The position numbers and the translations under genes are program-made. 37,120 nt of DNA from Ichthyophonus hoferi (lineage: Eukaryota; Opisthokonta; Ichthyosporea; Ichthyophonida; Ichthyophonidae), in NCBI GenBank assembly GCA_002751075.1, contig NAOQ01000449.1, positions 24,230 through 61,349 of the forward strand, given 5' to 3'. The notes below the pieces were generated by a model. The model saw only the letters and a program-made list of their open reading frames with translations, searched no databases and was not told the origin of the DNA. Every line of letters starts with the position of its first letter. The first letter of the stretch is position 1. Shown here piece by piece: positions 24,400 to 36,000 of the stretch.

Positions 24400-25090
24400 T
24401 GCAAAGAGCCAATAAGAGCCAATAAGAGACTAGATAGTGTTTTCTTTTAGCCTTGAATAAATTAATATATTATCTTCCTTTGGGACTGGTAAGAATCCAG
24501 CACACATTGAACAATTGTATCATCTAACCTTAAAAAAAAAATACAATAGATTAGAAATATAAATAATAGCAGTTGATAAATTCACCTGGAATTATGGTGA
24601 TAATCACTAGGGCTTACATCTGTTACTCTACAAGTATTACCTATTTTCAAGTGACTCAATCTAATTCATTTTGACAACCAAAGGTCAGGCTAATTAACAA
24701 ATATTATATCATTATATCCTAAATAATTCTCACAATTGTTTTTTTTTAAAATTACTAGACTCACCTCTAATTAGCGTTTTTAACCTCGCCAAGAAAACTA
24801 TGATAATATAGGACGCTTGTGCACGATATGTCTCTACCAATATAATAACACTTGGTGTATTGGCTGCATTATATTACTTCTCTTCTCCATAAAACTGTCA
24901 ACATCGTAGATATTCCGGCCAACATTTTATTATATGGATCTGCAATTATGAACTTATTTATACACCCTCAACAACACCTTCTACTGCTTTCTACCTATAC
25001 ACTCAACATTTTTACACTACTGTTGATTAGTATCCTTACTGCTTTCTCCCTTCCGTCTTTTTCAACACTTGCACGTTCTGGTTGACTACC
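24400..25090. other. Possible further exons, unresolved
   Basis: On the minus strand a segment after an ATTGCAG acceptor (24930-24870, containing KMLAGISTMLTVLWRRE) and one after a T-run (about 24528-24465, containing TIVQCVLDSYQSQRKI) look coding-like. A 77-codon frame is open on the opposite strand at 24852-25085. Strand and phase cannot be settled by eye. Confidence 0.25.
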
Positions 25091-25454
25091 ACAATAGATA
25101 CGTGGATTAGTGTTGGAATCGAAGTGTCAAAACATTAGGCATCATCTCGAAATGTCTCATACCAAATTTTAACATAAAATACTGCCATTCAAGCAATAAA
25201 GCCTATATGTTTTTCAGCATATTACGTTCGAAAACCATAAAATCATTTATTGATTTTTCAACAAAGTATATGTATCACAGAAATATTAGTGTAAGCAGAG
25301 TAGAGTTGAGGTATTTCGCATTTGCTTTACTGTAAATCATGCTTAACATGAAGCCTTCCCCGCCCATACACATGGTGAACACCACAACAAAGTGCCCATT
25401 ACAAATACATATAAAACAAGAATGGAGATCACATAGAAGATATTGAAAATAGGA

Positions 25455-25737
25455 CTAGTATTTGTTTTGCCGAGATCTATCAGGTAAAGGACAAACTAAC
25501 ACTCTCGTTAGCTGTTCTTGAATCTCTCTCTGATGTTCAATGAATATTGAGGCTATTAACTTCTTGCTTGGCGGTTTATTGTGTATATAATAACTGTGAT
25601 CTAAATGTGGCGGTGTATATGTAGTTATGGTATTATTATCGTATAAAGAATAAAGAATACAAGTTAAATTCAACTGGTTGGCCTTCCAGTAAAGTATCTG
25701 AATTATCTACTTCAAACTCATTGATAACTATTGCCAT
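25455..25737 (-). CDS. Candidate small two-exon gene of unknown function
   Basis: Exon 1 is 25737-25661, from ATG in an ACCATGG context, beginning MAIVINEFEVDNSDTLLEGQ. Exon 2 is 25593-25455 (containing SKKLIASIFIEHQREIQEQL and ending in NKY, then TAG). A 67-bp intron with GTATTC donor and TCACAG acceptor separates them. The phases agree and give 71 residues, without signal peptide or membrane span. Support comes mainly from the well-placed promoter (TATA box 84-90 bp upstream, CCAAT boxes beyond). The N-terminal sequence has no confident family. Without splicing, the two frames are simply overlapping open frames, so it could be chance. Confidence 0.45.
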
Positions 25738-25820
25738 GGTATAAAAAATAAAAAGCACATAAATTAAGCAGTAAACGTTGATGACTAAGAACGTTGTCTT
25801 CTATTAGTTGTTTTTGTTCC

Positions 25821-25905
25821 TTTTATACATTCTCGACCTTTGTTTGTAAGGTGCTTCAATCAAAAGCCTAAATGGGACCAATCATAAACAAATTCTTATT
25901 GGCTG
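25821..25905 (-). promoter_or_regulatory. Core promoter: TATA box and CCAAT boxes
   Basis: On the minus strand TATAAAA lies at 25827-25821, 84-90 bp before the ATG at 25737. A CCAAT box lies at 25902-25898 and an inverted one at 25878-25882. Spacing fits a classical RNA polymerase II promoter with transcription starting near 25795. Confidence 0.6.
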
Positions 25906-26496
25906 ATAGAATTCATGAAAGATCACGACCCACTAGAATTGTGTGATCTTATCTCGACTATCATGCCCTTATTTGGATGGCTCGGTCTTGAATCATAGAG
26001 GAATAAATAAGCTGTAAAAAAAAGACATCGAACGCCTTGATTTCAACAGAGGATTATGTTTTTTGCAATCAACCGAGAAGCAAAAAAAAAAAAAACAATA
26101 ATAGCCAATCCAAAGGAGCATATAACTGAGAACAAAATTACAGTCAATGGGAGAGGGGAGAGAACAGGCAATACCAATCATACCCTGGGGGTATATATGG
26201 TTATGTATTTGGAGTAGGGTAAGAGAGATTCAAGACGGTGCGCAAGCTTAGTATCTATATAGAACTAAGGATCAGGATAACGCTAAATAACATGCAACCT
26301 ACAGGAATGGACTATTATTTCCCTCACCATACCTGATCATGCAGTTACTATAACTAGATAAAATTGTACAGCATATCAAACAGTAATAGTTTTTAAAATA
26401 GCGAATCAAATCGCTGAATTACAATAATGGGGCGTGGTTGATTGCACGTGGAAGTTAAAATACAGTCTATGGTCATGTAAACTGAATGAAACTTAA
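25906..26496. other. Intergenic between the small gene and C2orf76
   Basis: No exon seen. It contains a segment (25893-25960) resembling 18595-18670, an A-run at about 26083-26095 and CCAAT motifs. The minus-strand open frame at 25993-26181 is not supported. Confidence 0.4.
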
Positions 26497-28929
26497 TTAA
26501 AATTTCTGCTCCCTGTGCTCGGCATACGTCTCTACGAAGTGTTTGTAGTCATTGAGGTTGAAGAATGAAATCTCCGCCTCGTTTTCTGTGGAGGAAAAGA
26601 TCATGTTACTCATTGTACCTATTGTGTTGTGTACATCTGACCCATGCTCATTACCACACAAGTGTCATTTAGAGACCACAACTTATATAAAATAAAATCA
26701 TAAAACTGTAATCAATGCCTCCTTTTTACCCTTATCTATCAATGAATGATACCGAAGATCTATCGCACCTCTCTTATTGCTTACCATAAGCCAATAGTTT
26801 CATACACAACATGAAAACACAAAGACAAACTACTATCTAAATCCATTTCTACCGATATATACCACAGTCTTTCTATAAATCAGGAAGCGCTCAATTTTCT
26901 ATCACAAACAGTAACCACAAACACAGAGTGACATAGCATCATCATACCTATGCCCCTTGAGGCCAGGGTCTCATCTTTTCCAATAATCAGTTCCTCATGA
27001 CCCAGGTTAATTATCAACGTGTCTGTCTGTAACCACCCACATCCAATATTTATTAATGCCATTGACCACTGCCAGATGCAATAAGTTGCAAGTGTGGAAG
27101 ATAGAATGTAAATATATATAATGGTAATTAATAAAAATATCACCAGATAGTGAAGAATAAACCCGAGTTATTGGTTCTTGTCCAATTTATGAATATGTAT
27201 TAGATAGAATTTCTTAAGGTATAGCTGGCATTAAACTTGGTTATATATATTGACATCCCAATTAAAAAGAAGGAAACTATATCTACCTTGGCCCCAAATG
27301 CCTGATGATGTAGTTTGAGGGTGTCTGTAAACGCCGAAACGGTCAGTAGGAACTATTGGAAAATGAAAACATACAAAACAACAGAATGCCTTACATGTAG
27401 TGAAATTTTCAACATAAATAAACTAGTTCAAGTTACTATACCTTTTAATCTTCAAAATAAAAATTTTAAATTTCAATATGAGAATCATCAAAATATTCAA
27501 TAAAAACCAAAAATAAAGATGAGATAAAAATTTAGCTTTAAAGAGATAAAACTAAGCTAACAATTAATATAAATTAAAATTAATCACAACACTGAACCCA
27601 TGTCACGCCGTGCAAAAGCCTGTTTAAATTCCCATTTTGAAGATAAAAAGGTATACAACCGCCTAAAAAATGAATACGAGAACAAGCCATGCAAACGTCT
27701 CTGTTTCTTATTGGTTACTCTCATATTATTACTCCTATCAGGCATAGATTCAGTAGCTGAATTTATAGAACTAAACATGAAAGGGATTATTTTCACACAT
27801 AAGAATATTATTAATCTTACAAACCTAAGTGAAAACATAACAAATAAATACATACAAGTCATCCATGGGAGATATAGGTGTATAGACTGTAGACCTTTCT
27901 AAGCTTTAAAATATTATGTCAATATAGAATCAACACTTTTTGACACAGACTACAATATGACATATAGACCGTTAGATAATTCAATTAATACCTAAATCCC
28001 TTAAACTAATAATGATCTACAAACCCACCAAATGTGTTCTTCTTATAGGGTAGGAATCCAGACTCAGTTTGTATCTCTGTGGGAATATTGCTATATAAGT
28101 TCTATGAACAATATAGAAATGATCTTTCAAGCTTCGTATTGGACACTATAACCTCGCATCCACTCGTGACATTCATCAACAGGAATAAGCAGCACGCAAT
28201 AACCAGGTCATGCACACATATTTGTGGTATATATTCTTGTCACATATATCCATAACTATAGTTATCTACCAAAGAAGGTAAAAGAATATAGTGAAACAGG
28301 AGGTGAGTAATAAACGTGCCGTATAGTCTTTGACTACAACAATGGGGATAATAGTAAAAAATGCCAACACTAACTCTAATAGATTTTATAAGATGTTGAA
28401 TCTATCGGCGTGTGACTACCACACCACTAGCCAACAATTCGCATTAGGCTTTCACATGATCATTTTCTTAGCAAGAAATAGGTAATCGAGCTTTTGCGAT
28501 TTTCAATTTATAGCTCTATACATGTGCCTCTAAGGATAGGGCTCAAAGAGAGGCGGAAAACAAATAAAATAAATCAGAAAGGTTTTTATTATGTTCACAG
28601 GCAAGCAGCTGAGTAAGTTGATAATGTGACGATGAGGTTGACATCAACTATTCTATAAAAGAAGATAATAATGTTTTGCAGTTGGAGTATAGCCAAAAAC
28701 AAAATCTACAATACAACAACACATATTTTAAAAGTCACATAATAAGTATATGGGGATAGTTACTGTTCAGGTAAAACATAAAAAATGAATACGGGCACTA
28801 ACTTTGTTGGATAAGTGTTTCCAGTTGTTGGCCTGTCATTTCCAGATCTACACCTTTCAACACTATATTCTTCATTGTCCGGTATTCAAAATTCCGTATA
28901 AGACGAATAGTAAGGATGATTTTGCACAT
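26497..28929 (-). CDS. C2orf76: UPF0538 / C2orf76 homologue (ubiquitin-like fold), multi-exon
   Basis: Exons seen on the minus strand: 28929-28803 (42 codons, MCKIILTIRLIRNFEYRTMK...), 27324-27287 (TLKLHHQAFGAK; an alternative acceptor would start it at 27352), 27026-26948 (TDTLIINLGHEELIIGKDET...) and 26585-26497 (ending in NLNDYKHFVETYAEHREQKF, then TAA). They align along human C2orf76: TVRLIRSFEHRNFK, DALKIIHQAHKSK, LLLKEDSTLKAAGI and EIAFFCEEDYK. The pattern of a hydrophobic strand, then KDETL and GIENEAEISFF, is that of a beta-grasp ubiquitin-like protein. About 110 residues are visible against 126 in human. The missing part corresponds to the conserved Pro-rich segment DVPLRTNLPPPFRNYKY, expected as one small exon between 28803 and 27324 that I could not find. 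The cellular role of this family is unknown. The gene is head to head with ADCK5. Confidence 0.88.
27600..28790 (+). pseudogene. Coding-like block nested in the C2orf76 intron, opposite strand
   Basis: The plus strand is open from ATG 27600 for 100 codons: a basic N-terminus, a hydrophobic span (RLCFLLVTLILLLLSGI), then a stretch with NLT and NIT glycosylation-type sites. Further protein-like segments follow in the same direction at about 28054-28250 (SVCISVGILLYKFYEQYRND), 28310-28482 (MGIIVKNANTNSNRFYKML) and 28482-28615 (LRIGLKERRKTNKINQ). Together they look like one protein of several hundred residues, now in several frames. Either it is an intron-rich nested gene with very short introns, or an old inserted coding sequence with several breaks. 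Family unknown; a mobile or virus-like origin is possible but unproved. It lies wholly between C2orf76 exons 28803 and 27324. Confidence 0.4.
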
Positions 28930-29688
28930 TTTCTTAAATATGCACTAATATTTCACTACAATAAACAACTATTATAGGCTAAATTAATTACTAACAAAAC
29001 AAACCAAAACTATATAGGCAAATGTGGAATAGGCTTCAAGCATGAATGATACATGCATGCCAGTATTCCCAATCCTAAGCTCTGAGGTGTGTAAACATTA
29101 TACTAATATTATACTAATATTAGTATAGTTATAATCATTTATTTTTAATAAATATTTAAAAACAATATTAGATTTTATTAATTTAAAGTTTATATTAATA
29201 ATTATTTATAAGTATAAATAAAAATAAAAATTTAACAGTTGTATGTTTTATTTAGTTTTACTTCGCTTATATAGTAGCAAGATCTATTACCAATAGAAAT
29301 TGATAGGCAATAGACTGAAGAGAAGATCTAATTAATTTTAAAAGCGATTTTACACATAATAAATATATAATAATCATACATACAACAATAACAATAATAA
29401 TAGCAATAACAATAATAATAGTAATATTTATTCACAATAATAAAAGCAATAACAATAATAACAATAATAACAACAAAAACAATAATAGCAGTAATAACCA
29501 TAATAGCTATAGTAACTATAAACAACAATAATAATAATAATAATATCTAATAGTAATAATAACAATACTAGCATAGCAGCAATAGCTATAATATGGAATA
29601 AGTACCATAGCCTATTATGAAATAATAGAAGACCGCCATTACCTTTTATTGTTTACCTATATATCAGGTATAACGGGAGAGGATATAG
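28930..29688. promoter_or_regulatory. Divergent spacer between C2orf76 and ADCK5
   Basis: The stretch separates two genes transcribed away from each other and probably carries both promoters. It includes an almost pure A+T segment (about 29097-29236), an AAC/AAT triplet-rich tract (29385-29560), and a CCAAT at about 29291. No TATA box or start site can be assigned with confidence. Confidence 0.45.
29385..29560. repeat. AAC/AAT trinucleotide repeat tract
   Basis: Interrupted ACAATAATAAC-type triplet repeats. The minus-strand valine/isoleucine/tyrosine-rich open frame at 29328-29528 is a product of this repeat. Confidence 0.85.
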
Positions 29689-29955
29689 GATATACGCTGG
29701 CCTCACAGTCTTAATCTAGGAAAGAATAGCACATGGATGCTTCCTAGTAGGATAGAACAGATCATATTTTTAGAGGGTAAAAGAGGTTGTCCAGATGGGG
29801 GTCCAGTTATTGATAGGGGCCATAAGGTCCCTCCCCTCTGGGAGGTCAGCACTATTGAAGAATGTTCTCAGACGTCAGGTTTGGGGGCTGTCACAGGTAC
29901 AACGGGTGGTGGCACCATTAAGGAAGCTTCCGCTAAGATGGTTACCATATCCAAA
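29689..29955 (+). CDS. Probable upstream exon, perhaps the 5' end of ADCK5
   Basis: An 89-codon open segment between a TATAG acceptor and an AAA/GTAAGC donor, with an internal ATG at 29737 (MLPSRIEQIIFLEGKRG). It continues with HKVPPLWEVSTIEE and a Gly/Thr run (AVTGTTGGGTIKEASAKM). It ends in phase 0 and could join the next plus-strand exon (GRVVMDVKGLGK..., from 30046) over a 90-bp intron, extending ADCK5 at its N-terminus. I see no matching segment in ADCK5 of other animals and no convincing mitochondrial targeting helix, so it may be an untranslated or alternative exon, or a different gene. Confidence 0.45.
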
Positions 29956-30045
29956 GTAAGCTTACATTTTTGATGATCTTTACATATGTATTTTTTCTTT
30001 TTTTATTCGGAAAATATACTTTCTTGAGGAGATGGGGAGAGCTAG

Positions 30046-33000
30046 GGAAGAGTGGTGATGGACGTGAAGGGGCTAGGAAAGAGCGAGTACATGCGAGTTG
30101 CACAAAGGTACTGTAATGTGCTTTGTTTAAACATGTGTAGGTATAGGATGTCCCGACTTTCTTACATACATATTAGTCAAAGAGGAGAATAATTGTTGAA
30201 TTGATATTTGGCTATTGTCGTTATTACTGGCTGTGACAGTTGGTTGTGGTGCTAGGCAACGCGCATTTTTCATTTGCTCTCGGCCAGTAGCATCTCTTAT
30301 ATTATTTCTATCTTCAATATCACCTTCTCTAGCATCCTTCCTATTCTATAGACCAAGGAGCCATTATAAATGATACTTTCTAGTTTATATGTTACAAATA
30401 ATAGTATTTTATAATATTTAATACCATTATTGCCATGGTAACCATACCATATTTAGACCATGGGCTTCCCTGAAATGAACGAGTGAGGTAGCATTGATAG
30501 ATAGGTGCGAGTACCTCTATCCAGTCATTGACCACCAACCAGCCTTTGATTTTTCTCTCCTGTGATAGGTAGTGCAACCAATTGATTCTTTACACTCACA
30601 GAACCCTAGCTTGTTTGGTAATAGTTGGAACCAGAGCCACTCTACAATCATTAGCTGGAAGTCAATACGAATCTCCCACACTACGAAAGATAAGAGTCCG
30701 GGATGAGGGGGTGATGAGGTATGTAATTCCATTGGTAGAATAATGTCAGTGGTTGCCAAGGAGGGAGAAAGAAATGCAGGGTGATGACAGATAGATATAT
30801 GTCTGATAAGCGACTAATTATGGGATGGGGATTGTAAGTCTATTAATAGAGATTAATCCCCTGGCATATAGATTGGGCTCCGTGTGGTATATAAGTATTT
30901 TGGTGTGATATTTGAGTGTTATGATTGATCGATCTATGCCTAGTTATTTCTTAGTAAGATGTAATGTCAATGTCAATGACTGGCTATGAATCAGCCGGGT
31001 CCAAAAAGACAATCTGTATAGAAGTCTGTGTGAAGCAATCTACACATATTGCCGCCATGTTTATATCTAGGGGCATTAGTGGAATATGGTAATACCATTC
31101 TACTATATATGGAATATAGGACGTTATAATACTGTTATTCTACTATATATGGAATATAGGACGTTATAATACTGTTATTCCACTATATACAGAGTATAGG
31201 GCGATACAGTAATGCTATTCTACTATACATAGTAATACTATTCTACTATATACGGAATATAGGGCGATATAGTAATGTTATTCTACTATATATGGAATAT
31301 AGGGCAATATAGTAATGTCATTCTACTTCTCTACAGAACGATCCGTATAGCTTGGGCTGGTTTTAAAACATCATTGGATTACAAATATGTTTTCTGGTAC
31401 TATCCTGAATCAGACCCACTGTAAGTATAGTATTATCTTGGTTGCTATGGTTACGTTATAGTTTAGAATGCCCCGTAAAGTAAATAATAAATATAAATGG
31501 TTGTTGGTGTGGTTTGCATTAAAGACATCCCGCTATAATAATTATTAATCTTGTAGTTATATATACTTGTATACTCTGTACCTTTGCTCACTTTATATAT
31601 ATATATATACATACATACATACATACACATACCTACGTGAACCAATAAACATATGTACACAAAGATGTAGGTTAGCACCGACCTCTGTTAATATTAATTT
31701 AAAAGTAAGCATAGATAATTTATATAAACAGTTATTTTTGGTGGCGAATATTTTGCCTAATATGAGTAATATATGCAAATGGAACTTTTTATGCTTTTTA
31801 TGACTTTAAAAGGAAATTATATTTACAGTAATGTACATATATATATGATGCCTTCCTATTGGGTACCCTTACGGATTGCATAATCCCTTGACCAATAATA
31901 TAGAGCCTATAACCAATCTTGATTATTAGTGGATGAATAGCTGTTGAATGTGACTTGGTAAGAATATATTGGTTTGACGGACTTGGCTTATACCCATCAT
32001 TGTATAATTCCCTATTTCATAGCCAACGGCAAATGGTGTATTATGAATGGATCTCGATCATGAAATGCGGGTTGCTGAGCACCAACCTTAAGGAATACTA
32101 CCAATGGGAAGGCCTTATTAGTTAACCTTCTTTTAAAACAACCAATCGTCAACTCGGTTTCTTAATATTTTCACATTCTTGTATGGCTTCTTCCTTCGTC
32201 CATACAGCCCTACATGCCCCATAGACAAATCTATAACCTCATTGGTCTAGACACCACATCTATTGGCGTCTATTGGCGATCATCTATCTCATACTTACAA
32301 CTTTATCCCAATATGAAAGGTATGATCAAGCTCTCCACCAATGCCATGAGAGGGCAGCTAGACGGATCTTGCAAGTGTGCTTACGTAACGGGGGATTATA
32401 CGTGAAAGTGGGCCAGGGTCTGGCCTCCTTTGACCATATTCTCCCATCGGAATACATCAAAATCTTAGCTGTACTACATGATAAGGTACGCTGAACCAAC
32501 CATATTTGTCCATTTATTTTAAATTACTTTAAATGCATGAATTCATTGGTTGAAGGCGCTTGTAAAAGCTTGTAATGGGTTTTGTGTTATGGTGGGAAGA
32601 GGAGATGGCAGACTCGAAGAGGGCGTATGTCTGTCATCCAATCAGTTACAACACCACTCTGCACTATAGCCTTGTTTCCTATAGTTTTTTCTTATTGCAC
32701 ATAAAGACCAAAGGCTCTTTTCTCTCTCCTACCTTAAACCTTACCCTAGCCTACACACAGGCGCTTACTAGAGAATATCGAGAAGTAGACCGTATATTCC
32801 GGGAGGAGCTAGGTCACCCCCCCTCTGCATTCTTTCTAGAGTTCGATGAGACCCCTGTGGCTGCTGCCTCATTGGCCCAGGTAAGATCCCCACCAATGAG
32901 AAGGGATGAAGGGATCGTATCTGTAGCATTTCTGTATATAACACTGAATATTATAAAGGAATAAAATGATTAGTGGCAGGGAGAAAGGTCATGGCATATT

Positions 33001-36000
33001 CTAATATACAGACCCCCCTAGCAGAGAGAGAGAGAGAGGGGGTTTATAGCTAATTCCACTAATAGGTCCACAGGGCAGTCATGATGGATGGCACTGAGGT
33101 GGCTGTGAAGGTGCAATATGCGGACTTGAGAGACAGGTCGGTAAGCGAGAGGGAGAGGGAGAGGGAGGAGGAGAGTGGGTAATGGGAGGATTGTTGAAGG
33201 ATATATGCAGGGGTATAGCTAATAGATACGTTTGGTATAGCCTTATGCTACTACCATGTATCTATATCCTTTTATATTTTCCTCTATGGGATTATGCAAG
33301 AAATGTATTGGCTTGTTAGCTATGTGTTTATTAGCAGTGGGTTGGAGCCGTCTAATGGCAATTCACCAATGGCAATTCACCAATGTGATTATATATAATG
33401 TTATGTCATACTATAGACTAACATATAATACTATACTATACGTATACAATACATATACCCTATTATACCCTACTATACCTTACTATACCCTACCCACGCC
33501 CTACCTACACCCTACCTATACCCTACCTACATCCTACCTATACTCTACCTATACCCTGCGTACGCTGTGTGGTGCAGGTTTGACGGCGACATGCATGCCT
33601 GTCAGTTATTACTCTATCTAGTAACCTTGGTTCATCCCAAGTTTCAATTTGGCTGGATTCTACCCGATATCCGATCAACATTGGAGAAGGAATTGGATTT
33701 TATATTAGAGGTATATAGAGTAGATATAGTGGGATAGTGGGATAGTGGGAGAGGGAGAGGGAGAGGGAACTAATGATTTATATACTAGATGAACTTGCAG
33801 TTATACAGGTCGTTTATAGATAGAAACACCTAACGGATGATATATATATATGACATAGGTTTGAACCGAACCGAATCGACCCGAAAAGTTAAAACAGACA
33901 GTGGGATCTTATATGATCACATTTTAACTATGTATCTGTTCCTATATATATATATATATATATACCTATACATATACCTATATACACAGAGAGAGAGGGA
34001 TAGAGGGAGAAAGATGGAGAGGGAGAGAGGGATGAATGGTAGTGTGACCCGATATAGATATAGGGCAGGATACAAGCCCGAACATAACGTGCTAGGAAGG
34101 GAGAGGAGGAGAGAAGGAGAGAAGGAGGAGGGGGTATTTACCGACAGAGCCCTCGCCCACCCACTGCTTGCAGGCCGATAATAATGAGAGGTGTAGAGAG
34201 AATCTGAAGCATATTACTGGGGTCCATGTTCCTGTTATCTACCATCAACTAACATCTAAGAGAATCCTCACGGCCGAGTATATCCACGGGTGAGTGATGC
34301 GTAATGCGTGATGCTCACTTCCTTCAAAACTTGCGTTATCCTATGCTATACCAATCATATTTGATTACTTTCTATGCAAGGCTGGCTGTTCCTTTTTTAT
34401 CTCTCTCTATGTTTTTATATATGGATATGTCTTTATTTATATCTTTCCATATATAGGCATTTCTCTATTAATATGTATCTATATATACACATTTTTCTGA
34501 TTGGCTTCCCTTAGGTGTAAAGCTAATGATATCAAGACGCTGACCAATGAAAGATTCAATATTAAACGCATTGTAAGCTTAGTGGTGGAAGCTATGGCAA
34601 CCCAGATCTTTATCTATGGAGATGTACATGCAGACCCTCATCCTGGTATGTGCTATAGCTCTTTCTTACATCTCTTTCTCTTTCTTTTCTTATCTTTTCT
34701 TTCTCTCTCCTCCTCCCCCTCTCCCTCTCCCTCTCACTCCTTCTTTCTATGCGAACCACCATTTCCTGGTATGTATGCTTTTATTGCTTCACTTTATCAA
34801 TGTTATGTTGTATTATTCCCTGTATATACCTTATATTGTATCCCGTTTACTCTACCCTACCTTGCCATCCAATGAGGGGATAGTTAATGAAAGGATCTCT
34901 CTATCCTAGGGAACATTTTGATTCGTCGCAGTAGTGATGGTCGGGAGGAGGTTGTGCTGATTGACCACGGCCTTTATGTGAAGGTAGGGGCCAATAAGAT
35001 ATTGGATCACAATTATAGCACTTATAGGCCAATGGTGACAGGGTAGGCATTAAGTTATCTCCAATCACTTACCTCTAAATATTTGATATTCCTTGCCCGA
35101 CCCACGTACTCTGTGTGCGAATCGCCTTCCTAATATGAATGCCTTCCTAATATAGATATAATGTCTTGTAATGATACCTAAATATGGTGTGGTCATTGTA
35201 CCTCTGAAGGGTCTCTTACGTTATCCGGTCCAATCGATATGCAATGCAACGGCATTAACCAATCACATAACCATCAGGTCATGTGATAATGAGTGAGCGC
35301 TAAACTTTACATGCCTCTTTCTCACATGATATCTCCGATTATAAAGGACCAATCCTATAATAGTATAGCACTTGTTGCACGTGTGATTGATCTATCCCAG
35401 CCCTGTTAGTTTATGTTGCTATACAAAAATCAACCATTCTCTAGTATCTTCAATTTAAAGCTATTCAATCAGTAGCCTTATATAAATATATACCCAATCA
35501 GCTCCCTGATCATGTAAGATTGTCATTCTGTCGTTTGTGGCGAGCGATTGTGTTACGAGACACCAAGGACCTTTATAGAAGTAGCAGGGATATGGGTGTC
35601 GAGGAGGCCACTGTGTTTGCTGGTCTGATAGTGCAACAGGTATGTGTATGTATGTATGTACATGCTGTGGCTACCCCTATCTGTCTCTACTATTAGGTCT
35701 ATACTCTTTCCTTCTTTCCTCCTCTCTCCCATACCGTTTACCCTTCTCTCTCCTATACTCCATTAATTATCCACTTTATTCTAATTGGTCTATTGAGCCA
35801 TTATTAGTGACAATATAGATAATAACTGGATATCTAATTATTAATCTTTTTATTTATAGCTATGCTACTAAATGTGTGCATGTGTATATAGATGCCCCTA
35901 CTGACATTTACATAAAACCACACACATAGATATATGAAGGCTATCATATTATAATTCTACCATACATACTATCATACATACTATCATACATACTATTACA

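Noticed and set aside
25661-25737. Resemblance of MAIVINEFEV to N-termini of phage-tail or contractile-injection proteins
   Set aside because: Only about ten residues are alike, the context is eukaryotic with TATA and CCAAT boxes, and no other phage-like gene is nearby.
29328-29528. Minus-strand Val/Ile/Tyr-rich 66-codon frame that looks like a membrane peptide
   Set aside because: It is read from an AAC/AAT triplet repeat tract and has no other gene features.
30392-30759. Minus-strand frames opposite the ADCK5 exon at 30602-30718
   Set aside because: The plus-strand reading has correct splice sites and joins both neighbouring ADCK5 exons in phase; the minus-strand frames are its shadow.
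33837-34181. Plus-strand 114-codon frame with an Arg/Glu-rich C-terminus
   Set aside because: It crosses a purine repeat and ends in the true ADCK5 exon in a different frame; it is intronic.
34501-34909. Plus-strand frame continuing past HADPHPG into a Ser/Pro/Leu run
   Set aside because: The first part is the ADCK5 exon 34515-34645; the rest is read-through of the intron and its CT repeat.
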